This document shows positions 16,838 to 28,403 of a stretch of DNA of 64,000 nucleotides, piece after piece; within the stretch, counting starts at the first letter, position 1; every line of letters begins with the position of its first letter. Source of the DNA: Enterobacteriaceae bacterium 4M9 (GTDB lineage Bacteria > Pseudomonadota > Gammaproteobacteria > Enterobacterales > Enterobacteriaceae); the NCBI GenBank assembly GCA_010092695.1, contig JAADJJ010000001.1, forward strand, positions 1,860,001-1,924,000. Reading direction: 5' to 3'. The notes beneath the pieces were generated by a model. The model was not told the DNA's origin. It saw nothing but the letters and a program-made list of their open reading frames with translations, and did no database searches. A program made the position numbers and the translations under genes.

Positions 16838-19800
16838 TTAGAACGTGTAGCGATAGCCCGCGTTGGCCTGGGTCTGCCTGAATCGGTTGCCGGTGGTGCG
16901 CTCAACATCCGCATACAGCAGGTGGCTGTTGCCAAGTGGCAATGTCATACCCACGCCGGTTACCCACCAGGAATTACCCAGATCAAGTTTCTCTTTTGAA
17001 TCATTGAGATAGTACTCTACCTGGCCTTTATACTCTTTTACCCAGGCGCCTTTGAGGTAAATATTCACCGGCAGCGGGCCATTCTGAAGATCATAACCGA
17101 GATCCACGCCAGTGCGGGTGAGCAGGCTGTTCCATGCGGAGGTTTTCACCGTCAACCCATTAGAGGCGTGGAACACACCGCTATCCTGTCGCGACCAGGC
17201 CAGTTGTGCGCGTGGTTCAAGATACAGGCCGCTCTGTGGCGCCGTCAGGTGAAAGCGTTTACCGACTTCAAGCGACGTGGTGAGCATTTTACTGCTGTCC
17301 TGACCATGCACTCGCGTACCGGCGGTATCCTGCACGTTGAAACGGGACTTGTGCTGGCCATATTTCACCAGCGCATCGGCCCAGACGCCGTTGCTGTTCA
17401 GGTAACTGGCATACAGCCCGCCGTAGAGACTCTTAATGCTGCCGTCGCCAGCGGCATAGTTTTGTGTTGCGTGGTGAGTGCCGACAGTCACCCCTGTCCA
17501 CAAGCGGTGTTCGCCATCGCCCACAAGCTTATCGGCACCCATCTGTAGGCCACTGTATTTCATCTTAAAGCGGTCAATAAGGCCGTTGCGGGAGCTTTTA
17601 AATTCCCCGGTTGAGCCGCGCATCCAGAAGTTGGCGGTTTCGTAACCTGTACGCAGATTGCCCATACGCTGTTGCCAGGTTTGCGTTTCTGCCATTGCTA
17701 ACAGATAGCTTGCCTGAAGCGTTTGCATGGCCGCTTGTGCGGTGCTGCTCAGTACCGGACGTGGCCCAGGCTCCGGTTGCGGAGTTGGCTCTGGTGTTGG
17801 CTCAGGGCCAGGTTGTGGCGTTGGCTCTGGTGTTGGTTCAGGGCCAGGTTCCGGCGTTGGTTCTGGCGTGGGTTCAGGGCCAGGTTCTGGTGTCGGCTCA
17901 GGCGTGGGTTCAGGCTCAGGTTCAGGCGTAGGTACGACGCTTGCGGCATTCAGCACCCAGTCATTGCCGGCCCTGGACAGATCGTAGACGTAGCCACCCA
18001 GTTCGACCTGGTTTTCCAGGGCAAAGCTTCCCCCGCCATCAGCGGTTTTCACCAGCAATAGCTGCTCCGTGCCTTTCGCCGCCGCCGAACCATTATTGGT
18101 GACGCTGAGGGTGTGGCTCCCTGCGGTGGTCCCGGTTATCTCCAGCCGGTCACCCACGCTGTTGCCTGTTGCGTCAGCGGCAGGGCTGCTGCGCATGGCC
18201 AGGCCGTTTAGCGTTTCTCCCACCAGATTGCTGCGCATGGCGAAGTGACCGGTGCCATCCAGGTTGCCGAGGGTGAGTGTGCTGTAACCATCCCCCTCAA
18301 AGGTGACAGTACTGGCAGAGGCTAACGTCAGGTTGTCCAGACGGCTGTTTTTGTTAATTCGCCATGCCGCCCCGGAAAGGTCCAGGTTGACGCTGCCGAG
18401 GCTGGCGGCATCAAGCGCACCCTGCCACTGTGCGCCATTGCGCAACGTCATATTAACGGTAGCCTGTTCGGAGAGGGCAACAATATCGCCTTTCAGTTGC
18501 CCGCCGCTGGCGTTAATCACAAGCGTTGCATTATCAGCAGCCTGTGCAAGCCGCTCGCTGCCGTCGAGCGTTGCGCTGCTGTTGTTGACCGTCAGGTGGC
18601 TGCTCCCCGCCGCAGAAAGGGCGAGTGCACCGGAAATCGTGGCGCCGTTACGGCTGTTAACCTCGACAACGGCGTTGTCCTGAACCTGAATTGCTGTACC
18701 GCTTGAGTCGAGGATTGTCCCGGCGTTGTTGTTAATCACGGCGTTGCGGCTATTGCCGCCGACGGTAATAGCTGCCGTATTGGCCAGTGCCAGCGTGGAG
18801 AAGGCGCGTGTGGTTGTGGGGAGTGCCGCGGTACGCACGGTGCCACTGTTTTCAAGGACGAAGTCTGTGTCAGTGATGCTCAGGGCGCCACCAAGGGTTC
18901 CTGTAATGTCGCCACTGTTGTGAATCGTGGTGCGTCCGCTGCCCGAAGCCATGACACCGTAGTATTGACCTGCAAGGAGTGCGCCTGCGGTGTTGCTGAT
19001 ATTCAAAGAGGCATTGTCTGCACTTTGTACGCCCGCGTAGCTGGTCAGGATGGCACCGCTGTTTTGCAGGATCGCATGGCTGTTTTCCATCGCATTGATG
19101 GCGTACTGCATATCGTGAATAGTGCCGCTTTGCTGGTTGGTTATCGACAACTGGCTGGAGCCCATTGCATCGGCGCCAAATGACTCCCAGTTGGTCGACT
19201 CAAAGTCATAGTTACTCGTATTGCCGATGATTTCACTGCTGTTGGTGATATCAAGCTTACTGTTTTCATTGGCCGAGGCCAGAATATTACCGCGCTCAAC
19301 GCGAATAACGCCGCCGTTGAGGTTATTAATGGCCGTGGTGGCGTTATTGTCGCTGTTGATGCCCAGTAATACGATGAGTTGACCACCGTTATTAGTGAGG
19401 TCAATGCGGCTTGAATCATAGGCGCTTATTAGTGGCTCAAAGCTTTTCAGTACACCGTTGGCATTATTCACAAGTGTAATGCTGGCATTATTTGAGGCCC
19501 GCAGTGCCCATGTTGAACCCATCAGCACACCGTCATTAACAACATTTACCGCAGCGTTATTTTCGGCACTGATGGCCCTGCTGCCGCCAATAAATCCGTC
19601 TTTGCCATTATTCACCATCACCCGGGTCGCGTTGTCGGCATAAATACCATAGTTAATATCGCTGCCAGCAAGATTATTTACCGTCGTGGTTCCTTGCCCC
19701 GAGAGATGAACACTGCTAATGAGCTTGTGATTAGTCAGGGAATGGTTGCCATCACCGGTTATCACCACACCCCAGCCACCGGTGGTGTCGATAATATTTT

Positions 19801-20122
19801 CGTTAATAATGGTGATGCTGTTAGCGGTGGCATAAACGCCGTCAGCAGAAATACGGTTAGTTATAGAACCGTTGTCTTTTCCCTGAATGACGCCTTTATT
19901 GGTGAGCGTGGCATTGTCATTGCCAGCAATAGTTACAACGGGCTGGTAAATGCTTTCTATTTCGCCTGTGACTTCATAAGCGCTGTCGTTGCGCCACACT
20001 TCGCCAGCAGTTGTGATGGTCGTTGCTGCCTGAGCGTTGGCGCATAAACCAGAAATAAGAGCGGAAAGAAGTTTTATTCTAAAGTGAGCCGGCTTTTTTT
20101 TAACAGCAGGTGTTGTTGTCAC
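16838..20122 (-). CDS. Autotransporter (type Va secretion) with Pro-rich linker and beta-barrel
   Basis: 1094 residues, GTG start with AAGGA 6 bp upstream. Signal peptide ~1-32 with a charged n-region and cleavage after ANAQA. The passenger (33-730) is made of short Asn/Ala/Ser-rich parallel-beta-helix repeats of the type NNANSxxxVNNGG, as in AIDA/YfaL-like adhesins. A Pro-Glu-Pro-Thr linker follows (about 731-788), then the C-terminal autotransporter barrel (about 800-1094) ending in aromatic YRYTF. It is expected to display or release a beta-helical passenger at the cell surface; adhesion or aggregation is the usual role but is inferred. E. coli carries the autotransporter yfaL between ubiG and nrdA. 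Here the gene lies beyond yfaE instead, so it may be a relocated or unrelated member. Confidence 0.9.
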   Translation of the reverse strand: MTTTPAVKKKPAHFRIKLLSALISGLCANAQAATTITTAGEVWRNDSAYEVTGEIESIYQPVVTIAGNDNATLTNKGVIQGKDNGSITNRISADGVYATANSITIINENIIDTTGGWGVVITGDGNHSLTNHKLISSVHLSGQGTTTVNNLAGSDINYGIYADNATRVMVNNGKDGFIGGSRAISAENNAAVNVVNDGVLMGSTWALRASNNASITLVNNANGVLKSFEPLISAYDSSRIDLTNNGGQLIVLLGINSDNNATTAINNLNGGVIRVERGNILASANENSKLDITNSSEIIGNTSNYDFESTNWESFGADAMGSSQLSITNQQSGTIHDMQYAINAMENSHAILQNSGAILTSYAGVQSADNASLNISNTAGALLAGQYYGVMASGSGRTTIHNSGDITGTLGGALSITDTDFVLENSGTVRTAALPTTTRAFSTLALANTAAITVGGNSRNAVINNNAGTILDSSGTAIQVQDNAVVEVNSRNGATISGALALSAAGSSHLTVNNSSATLDGSERLAQAADNATLVINASGGQLKGDIVALSEQATVNMTLRNGAQWQGALDAASLGSVNLDLSGAAWRINKNSRLDNLTLASASTVTFEGDGYSTLTLGNLDGTGHFAMRSNLVGETLNGLAMRSSPAADATGNSVGDRLEITGTTAGSHTLSVTNNGSAAAKGTEQLLLVKTADGGGSFALENQVELGGYVYDLSRAGNDWVLNAASVVPTPEPEPEPTPEPTPEPGPEPTPEPTPEPGPEPTPEPTPQPGPEPTPEPTPQPEPGPRPVLSSTAQAAMQTLQASYLLAMAETQTWQQRMGNLRTGYETANFWMRGSTGEFKSSRNGLIDRFKMKYSGLQMGADKLVGDGEHRLWTGVTVGTHHATQNYAAGDGSIKSLYGGLYASYLNSNGVWADALVKYGQHKSRFNVQDTAGTRVHGQDSSKMLTTSLEVGKRFHLTAPQSGLYLEPRAQLAWSRQDSGVFHASNGLTVKTSAWNSLLTRTGVDLGYDLQNGPLPVNIYLKGAWVKEYKGQVEYYLNDSKEKLDLGNSWWVTGVGMTLPLGNSHLLYADVERTTGNRFRQTQANAGYRYTF
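17758..17932 (-). repeat. Tandem PEPTPEPGPEP-coding repeat
   Basis: Imperfect tandem repeats of 18-30 bp encode alternating Pro with Glu/Thr/Gly/Gln (units PEPTPEPTPEPG). They form the extended linker between passenger and barrel of the autotransporter. Such arrays are prone to length change by slippage. Confidence 0.85.
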
Positions 20123-20365
20123 ATTATGTCCTTATTCATCATCCCTGTAAAACTCAGCAATACAGAATATCAAAAACAATCTGTTTCGAAGGGGGAAGGG
20201 TCACAGTTTTTACTATTACGTTTAAAATAAAATGAACGCGTTTTATTAATAAGAAATATCGGCTTTAAATTTGCTTTATCTTGTTCTAGAGTTATGGAAA
20301 TAGATATTCTGTTGCGATAAAACGTTTTTTTAGATTAAAAATAGTCACAGTCAGGCGGCAGGCAT

Positions 20366-20387
20366 AAAAAAAGCGCCGACAGGCGCT
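20366..20387 (-). terminator. Terminator after yfaE
   Basis: Minus-strand stem AGCGCC / GGCGCT with a TGTC loop followed by seven T, 21 bp after the yfaE stop. It separates the nrdAB-yfaE operon from the autotransporter promoter region (20123-20365), which is AT-rich and otherwise featureless. Confidence 0.88.
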
Positions 20388-20408
20388 AATGGTGATAAAT
20401 AATTCGGG

Positions 20409-20669
20409 TCAGATCACTATTTCAATATCACCCTGCGCTTTGCAGCAGCAGGGCAGTATTTCGCCAGGCTGAATAAACGCCAGCGGCGTGTTTATCCAGC
20501 AGACCTCTCCGGCCACAAGCCGTGTGCGACAGGCACCGCAGTAACCTTGACGGCACTGGTACTCCACTTCAACCTGGTGAGACTCGAGCGCCGCCAGCAG
20601 AGAAGGATGTTCCTCTTCATGGCACAACAGTTCAGTGCCGGTGGCGCTAAGCGTGATACGGATCGCCAT
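20409..20669 (-). CDS. yfaE: 2Fe-2S ferredoxin-like protein for NrdB cofactor maintenance
   Basis: 86 residues. Plant-type ferredoxin with ligands in CRQGYCGACRTRL and a fourth Cys in the LPCCCKAQGD region. In E. coli YfaE reduces the diferric cluster of NrdB to maintain the diferric-tyrosyl radical. The gene begins 2 bp after the nrdB stop, as expected for a coupled third gene of the operon. Confidence 0.95.
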   Translation of the reverse strand: MAIRITLSATGTELLCHEEEHPSLLAALESHQVEVEYQCRQGYCGACRTRLVAGEVCWINTPLAFIQPGEILPCCCKAQGDIEIVI

Positions 20670-20671
20670 AA

Positions 20672-21802
20672 TTACAGCTGGAAGTTGCTCAGATCGTCGG
20701 CGTCGATATTAGCGTCAATCTGGCCGACCAGATAGGAGCTTACCTCCACTTCCTGCGGTGCAACCTGCACGTTGTCAGACACCAGCCAGGCGTTGATCCA
20801 CGGAATCGGGTTAGAGCGCGTCTGGAACGGCAGGTCCAGCCCTACCGCCTGCATGCGGATGTTGGTGATGTATTCCACGTACTGGCACAGGATGTCCTTG
20901 TTCAGGCCAATCATGGAGCCGTCGCGGAATAGATATTCTGCCCACTCTTTCTCCTGCTGGGCCGCCATCACGAACAGGTCATAACACTCCTGCTGGCATT
21001 CCTGGGCAATTTCCGCCATCTCCGGGTCATCTTCGCCGCTACGCAGCAGGTTGAGCATGTGCTGGGTACCGGTCAGGTGCAGCGCTTCGTCGCGGGCAAT
21101 AAGACGGATGATTTTGGCGTTGCCTTCCATCAGTTCGCGCTCGGCAAAGGCAAAAGAGCAGGCGAAGCTGACGTAAAAGCGGATGGCTTCCAGCGCGTTA
21201 ACACTCATCAGGCACAGATAAAGCTGTTTTTTCAGCGCGCGCAGGTTCACGGTCACAGTTTTGCCGTTGACGTTGTGCGTGCCTTCGCCCAGCAGATGCC
21301 AGTAGCTGGTCATCTCAATCAGGTCGTCGTAGTAGTTTGAGATATCTTTCGCGCGTTTGAGGATCTCTTCGTTGGTGACGATATCGTCAAACACCATCGA
21401 CGGATCGTTGACGATGTTACGAATAATATGGGTGTAAGAGCGCGAGTGGATGGTCTCGGAAAACGCCCAGGTTTCGACCCAGGTTTCCAGCTCCGGGATG
21501 GAGATAAGCGGCAGCAGCGCGACGTTCGGGCTGCGGCCCTGGATGGAGTCCAGCAGCGTCTGGTATTTCAGGTTGCTGATGAAGATGTGTTTTTCATGAT
21601 CCGGCAGGCTCTGGTAGTCGATGCGGTCGCGGGAGACATCAACCTCTTCCGGGCGCCAGAAGAACGAGAGCTGCTTTTCGATCAGTTTTTCGAAGATTTC
21701 ATATTTTTGCTGATCGAAGCGAGCCACGTTAACCGGCTGGCCGAAGAACATTGGCTCTTTAAGCTGGTCGTTTTTCGTCTGTGAAAATGTGGTGTATGCC
21801 AT
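20672..21802 (-). CDS. nrdB: Class Ia ribonucleoside-diphosphate reductase, beta subunit
   Basis: 376 residues from MAYTTFSQTKND, exactly the E. coli length; AGGA precedes the ATG. A longer open frame upstream is not coding. Di-iron/tyrosyl-radical subunit: iron ligands in TWAFSETIHSRSYTHIIRN and FAERELMEGNAKIIRLIARDEALHLTGTQH, and a C-terminal tail ending DDLSNFQL that docks on NrdA. It generates the radical for reduction of ribonucleotides to deoxyribonucleotides. Operon nrdA-nrdB-yfaE. Confidence 0.97.
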   Translation of the reverse strand: MAYTTFSQTKNDQLKEPMFFGQPVNVARFDQQKYEIFEKLIEKQLSFFWRPEEVDVSRDRIDYQSLPDHEKHIFISNLKYQTLLDSIQGRSPNVALLPLISIPELETWVETWAFSETIHSRSYTHIIRNIVNDPSMVFDDIVTNEEILKRAKDISNYYDDLIEMTSYWHLLGEGTHNVNGKTVTVNLRALKKQLYLCLMSVNALEAIRFYVSFACSFAFAERELMEGNAKIIRLIARDEALHLTGTQHMLNLLRSGEDDPEMAEIAQECQQECYDLFVMAAQQEKEWAEYLFRDGSMIGLNKDILCQYVEYITNIRMQAVGLDLPFQTRSNPIPWINAWLVSDNVQVAPQEVEVSSYLVGQIDANIDADDLSNFQL

Positions 21803-21854
21803 GAGATTTGTCCTGTGAAACAGAAAAAGGGGGAGGCTGGCCTCCCCCTGGGTA

Positions 21855-24140
21855 TCAGATTTTGCACGCGCCGCTTTCGCAGCCGTCGTCCTGAATGGAC
21901 GGTGCAAGGTCGTCCTGGGCGTCTTCCGCGCCGTCACGGGTATTCTGATAGTAGAGTGTCTTCACGCCAAATTTGTACGCGGTGAGCAGGTCTTTGAGCA
22001 ACTGCTGCATCGGTACCTTGCCGCTGGCAAAACGCGTCGGGTCGTAGTTGGTGTTAGCCGAAATCGACTGGTCGATAAACTTCTGCATCACACCCACCAG
22101 TTGCAGGTAACCGTCGTTGCCAGGCATATCCCACAGTAGTTCATAGTTATCTTTAAGCAGTTCGTAGTCCGGTACTACCTGGCGCAGGATACCGTCTTTA
22201 GACGCTTTGATGCTGATATGGCCGCGTGGCGGTTCAATGCCGTTAGTAGCGTTGGAAATCTGCGAGGAGGTCTCCGACGGCATCAGGGCTGAGAGCGTGG
22301 AGTTGCGCAGGCCGTGGGTTTTAATCGACTCACGCAGCCCTTCCCAGTCATAGTGCAGCGGCTCGTTGCTGATAGCATCGAGGTCTTTTTTATAAGTATC
22401 AATCGGCAGTACGCCCTGCGCGTAGGTGGTTTCATTGAACCACGGGCACGCGCCTTGCTCTTTAGCCAGCTCGTTAGAGGCTTTCAGCAGCCAGTACTGA
22501 ATCGCTTCAAACGTTTTGTGCGTCAGGTTGTTGGCGCTGCCGTCGGAGTAGCGCACGCCGTGTTTTGCCAGGTAATAGGCGTAGTTGATAACGCCAATAC
22601 CCAGCGTACGACGACCCATTGCACCGCGTTTGGCGGCGAGAATCGGGTAGTCCTGGTAGTCGAGCAGGGCGTCAAGCGCACGCACAGCGAGAATAGCCAG
22701 TTCTTCCAGATCGTCCAGGCTGTCAATGGCGCCCAGGTTAAAGGCCGACAGCGTACACAGGGCGATTTCGCCGTTTTCGTCGTTCACATCGTCCAGCGGT
22801 TTGGTCGGCAGGGCGATTTCCAGGCACAGGTTAGACTGGCGCACCGGCGCGATTTCTGGATTGAACGGGCTGTGGGTGTTGCAGTGGTCAACGTTCTGAA
22901 TGTAGATACGGCCGGTTGAGGCACGTTCCTGCATCATCAGCGAGAACAGTTCTGCCGCTTTCACGCTTTGCTTGCGGATGCTGTCGTCGTTTTCATATTG
23001 CACGTACAGGCGCTCGAACTCGTCCTGGTCGGCGAAGAACGCGTCGTACAGCCCTGGCACGTCAGACGGGCTGAACAGCGTGATGTCGCCACCTTTGAGC
23101 AGGCGGGTGTACATCATTTTGTTGATCTGCACGCCGTAGTCCATGTGGCGCACGCGGTTAGCTTCGGTACCGCGGTTGTTTTTGAGCACCAGCAGGCTTT
23201 CAACTTCCATGTGCCACATTGGGTAGAACAGCGTGGCAGCACCGCCGCGCACGCCGCCCTGAGAGCAGGATTTTACCGCGGTCTGGAAGTGCTTATAGAA
23301 CGGGATACAGCCGGTGTGGAACGCTTCACCGCCGCGAATCGGGCTGCCCAGTGCGCGGATGCGCCCGGCGTTAATGCCGATACCGGCGCGCTGGGAAACG
23401 TATTTCACAATGGCGCTGGAGGTGGCGTTGATAGAGTCGAGGCTGTCGCCGCACTCAATCAGCACGCACGAGCTGAACTGGCGCGTCGGGGTACGCACGC
23501 CAGACATAATTGGCGTCGGCAGCGAGATTTTGAAGGTGGAAATCGCGTCATAGAAGCGCTTGACGTAGTCGAGGCGCGTTTCACGCGGGTAGCCGGAGAA
23601 CAGGCAGGCGGCGACCAGAATATACAGGAACTGCGCGCTTTCGTAGATTTCACCGGTGACGCGGTTCTGTACCAGGTATTTACCTTCCAGCTGCTTGACG
23701 GCGGCATAAGAGAAGTTCATGTCGCGCCAGTGGTCGATAAAGTCGTCCATCTGACGGAATTCGTCTTCGGTGTAGTCAGACAGCAGATGCGGGTCGTATT
23801 TGCCCAGTTCCACCATGTTGACCACGTGGTCATAAAGCTTCGGCGGCTCAAACTGACCGTAGGCTTTTTTGCGCAGGTGGAAAATCGCCAGGCGCGCAGC
23901 CATGTACTGATAGTCCGGCGCTTCGCGGGAAATCAGGTCGGCTGCGGCTTTGATAATCGTTTCATGGATGTCGGAGGTTTTGATCCCATCATAGAACTGA
24001 ATTTGTGAACGCAGTTCTACCTGAGAGATAGAAACATTGTTCAGCCCATCAGCCGCCCAATCCAGTACGCGATGCAGTTTGTCCAGATTGATGCGTTCAG
24101 TGCGACCGTCACGTTTTGTAACCAGTAGGTTCTGATTCAT
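21855..24140 (-). CDS. nrdA: Class Ia ribonucleoside-diphosphate reductase, alpha subunit
   Basis: 761 residues, the E. coli length. N-terminal ATP-cone (MNQNLLVTKRDGRTERINLDKLHRVLDWAA), active-site region (NLCLEIALPTKP, LCTLSAFNLG) and the C-terminal redox Cys pair in CESGACKI. It catalyses reduction of ribonucleoside diphosphates together with NrdB. The promoter region carries DnaA and NrdR sites (separate entry). Confidence 0.98.
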   Translation of the reverse strand: MNQNLLVTKRDGRTERINLDKLHRVLDWAADGLNNVSISQVELRSQIQFYDGIKTSDIHETIIKAAADLISREAPDYQYMAARLAIFHLRKKAYGQFEPPKLYDHVVNMVELGKYDPHLLSDYTEDEFRQMDDFIDHWRDMNFSYAAVKQLEGKYLVQNRVTGEIYESAQFLYILVAACLFSGYPRETRLDYVKRFYDAISTFKISLPTPIMSGVRTPTRQFSSCVLIECGDSLDSINATSSAIVKYVSQRAGIGINAGRIRALGSPIRGGEAFHTGCIPFYKHFQTAVKSCSQGGVRGGAATLFYPMWHMEVESLLVLKNNRGTEANRVRHMDYGVQINKMMYTRLLKGGDITLFSPSDVPGLYDAFFADQDEFERLYVQYENDDSIRKQSVKAAELFSLMMQERASTGRIYIQNVDHCNTHSPFNPEIAPVRQSNLCLEIALPTKPLDDVNDENGEIALCTLSAFNLGAIDSLDDLEELAILAVRALDALLDYQDYPILAAKRGAMGRRTLGIGVINYAYYLAKHGVRYSDGSANNLTHKTFEAIQYWLLKASNELAKEQGACPWFNETTYAQGVLPIDTYKKDLDAISNEPLHYDWEGLRESIKTHGLRNSTLSALMPSETSSQISNATNGIEPPRGHISIKASKDGILRQVVPDYELLKDNYELLWDMPGNDGYLQLVGVMQKFIDQSISANTNYDPTRFASGKVPMQQLLKDLLTAYKFGVKTLYYQNTRDGAEDAQDDLAPSIQDDGCESGACKI

Positions 24141-24210
24141 GTGGGAATTACCTGTCCGTGAATGGAATTATCCCCCGTTTTATACACAAGACGCCGACTG
24201 TGGCTAACCC

Positions 24211-24267
24211 TGTGGATAAATACTATATGTAGGGGCTTGAAGATTAAGTCATCACAATATGGTGAGT
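24211..24267 (-). promoter_or_regulatory. nrdA promoter control region: DnaA box and two NrdR boxes
   Basis: A perfect DnaA box, TTATCCACA on the minus strand, is at 24211-24219. Two NrdR-box-like 16-mers follow at about 24220-24235 (core CTACATATAG, full match to C-W-A-N-A-T-A-T-W-G) and 24252-24267 (core CACCATATTG, two mismatches). Their centres are 32 bp apart, three helical turns, the spacing usual for NrdR. Both regulators are known at E. coli nrdA. Confidence 0.7.
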
Positions 24268-24834
24268 ATTCTAGTAAGGAATCCACAGAGAACAAGTATT
24301 GATTTTGTCGGTGAATTAGGGTTGTGCGGGAGTGTTTTTCGCTAAGTCTATGCCGTGTAAGGCCTGTGCAACTTGTCAATGATTTGCAAAAAAAAATGAA
24401 ATTTTGATCGAGTGCTGATTTCCTGTGCGAGTTGTTCGCAAAAGCGCTAACAACGATGTGATTGCGCATGCATAAAGGTGCCTCTGTTCTTAACAGGCAG
24501 GATTTTCAGATAGTAGAGAAGTCTTCTGGAACCAGGCAGTTACCATAACCAGTAACATTTTTGGCAACAGATAAATTGTGCTGAAGGATAGTCTGCCTGA
24601 CAGGGCGGTGCAGATAAGGCATTAAGCCAGTTGATGCAATAGCTGAATACACCCATACGGCAAAGGCGCATGAACATTCTCATCTGTTGTCGTAAATTAT
24701 TACCTGGCGCAATTATTTGATTAGGCGTCACCACTGGCGCTTATGTGCCGCAACGGGGTGTTGGGTATGCCCAGCCTCATCCATGAGACGCTGGTTTATA
24801 GATAGCGGTGCCGCAGGCACCGCCGGGAGCGAGA
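24268..24834. other. Long intergenic region between nrdA and ubiG
   Basis: In E. coli this interval is occupied by yfaL. Here it contains the nrdA upstream region and, at 24804-24822, a GCGGTGCC-GCA-GGCACCGC hairpin just after ubiG. A 64-codon open frame on the minus strand (24540-24734) has a GTG start and no ribosome site, and I do not accept it as a gene. No other feature seen. Confidence 0.5.
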
Positions 24835-25569
24835 TTACGCGTTTGGCGCGTCAGCCTGGGTATGCAGCATATAGTTCACATCAACGCCAGGGCCCAGGCT
24901 AAAGCGGTCAAACAGCGGGTTGTAGTGCAACCCGGTCATGTGGCGCTCGCGAAGCGGGGTGGCGTCAACCCAGGCCAGTAATTCTGCCGGTTTAATAAAT
25001 TTCTTCACATCGTGGGTGCCGCGCGGCACCATGCGCAGAATGTATTCTGCACCGACTACCGCCATCAGCCAGGATTTGCCGTTACGGTTAAGGGTTGAGA
25101 AAAACACGTGGCCGCCGGGCTTGACCAGTCGGGCGCAGGCGTTGACCACCGACTGCGGGTCGGGTACGTGCTCAAGCATTTCCATACAGGTCACCACATC
25201 ATAGGCGCCAGCATGCTGGGCGGCATGTTCTTCTACCGTCTGCTGGACATAATCAACGTGAATACCGCTTTCCAGTCCGTGCAGCTTCGCGACCAGTAGT
25301 GGTTCGGCGCCCATATCAAGACCGGTGACGGTTGCCCCTTCGCGCGCCATGCTTTCGCTGAGAATGCCGCCGCCGCAGCCCACGTCCAGCACTTTCTTAC
25401 CAAAAAGGCCGCCTGCACGTTCGCAGATGTAGCCCAGGCGCAGCGGGTTAATGCGGTGCAGCGGTCTGAATTCACCTTCCATATCCCACCAGCGCGACGC
25501 CACGGCTTCGAATTTAGCGATTTCATCGCGATCGACGTTCTGGGCAGCGGTTGCGTTTTCAGCATTCAT
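24835..25569 (-). CDS. ubiG: Ubiquinone biosynthesis O-methyltransferase
   Basis: 244 residues from MNAENATAAQNVD; AAGGAG lies ~10 bp upstream and the start matches E. coli UbiG (240 aa). SAM-binding motif KVLDVGCGGGILSESMA, then GLDMG and VVTCMEMLEHVPDP. It performs both O-methylations in ubiquinone synthesis. It is divergent from gyrA across 158 bp. Confidence 0.96.
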   Translation of the reverse strand: MNAENATAAQNVDRDEIAKFEAVASRWWDMEGEFRPLHRINPLRLGYICERAGGLFGKKVLDVGCGGGILSESMAREGATVTGLDMGAEPLLVAKLHGLESGIHVDYVQQTVEEHAAQHAGAYDVVTCMEMLEHVPDPQSVVNACARLVKPGGHVFFSTLNRNGKSWLMAVVGAEYILRMVPRGTHDVKKFIKPAELLAWVDATPLRERHMTGLHYNPLFDRFSLGPGVDVNYMLHTQADAPNA

Positions 25570-25727
25570 GGCTCTTCTTACTCCTTCTTTGCAATCCGGC
25601 GAGTATAACAGGCCGTGTGCGTGAATAAAGCGCCGTGCGAGCGCTCTGGCGTGCTTACTTGCCGGTCTGGCTGTGTTATAATTTTCAACCTTTGAATCCG
25701 GCATACCAACAGAGGGATAGCGGTTAC

Positions 25728-28364
<2,637 letters not shown>

Positions 28365-28383
28365 TCGCAGACGTATGTTCTGT

Positions 28384-28403
28384 AAAAACCCCACCAGCCG
28401 GTG
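28384..28403 (+). terminator. Left half of the split gyrA terminator
   Basis: AAAACCCCACCAGCCGGTG lies here and GGGGTTTTTTT at 29187-29197. Rejoined without the insertion and one target copy they form AAAACCCC-ACCAGCCGGT-GGGGTTTTTTT, a canonical terminator (stem CCCCACC/GGTGGGG). The stem is now interrupted by 772 bp of IS sequence. Confidence 0.75.
28392..28403. repeat. IS4 target-site duplication, left copy
   Basis: CACCAGCCGGTG immediately before the left IS end. An identical copy follows the right end at 29176-29187. Twelve bp fits the 11-13 bp duplications made by IS4. Confidence 0.93.

Noticed and set aside
22968..24008. 346-codon antisense ORF to nrdA
   Set aside because: Shadow of a highly biased gene; no start signal or domain.
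24540..24734. 64-codon minus-strand ORF between nrdA and ubiG
   Set aside because: GTG start, no ribosome site, no recognisable domain; unusual Cys/Trp content suggests non-coding.
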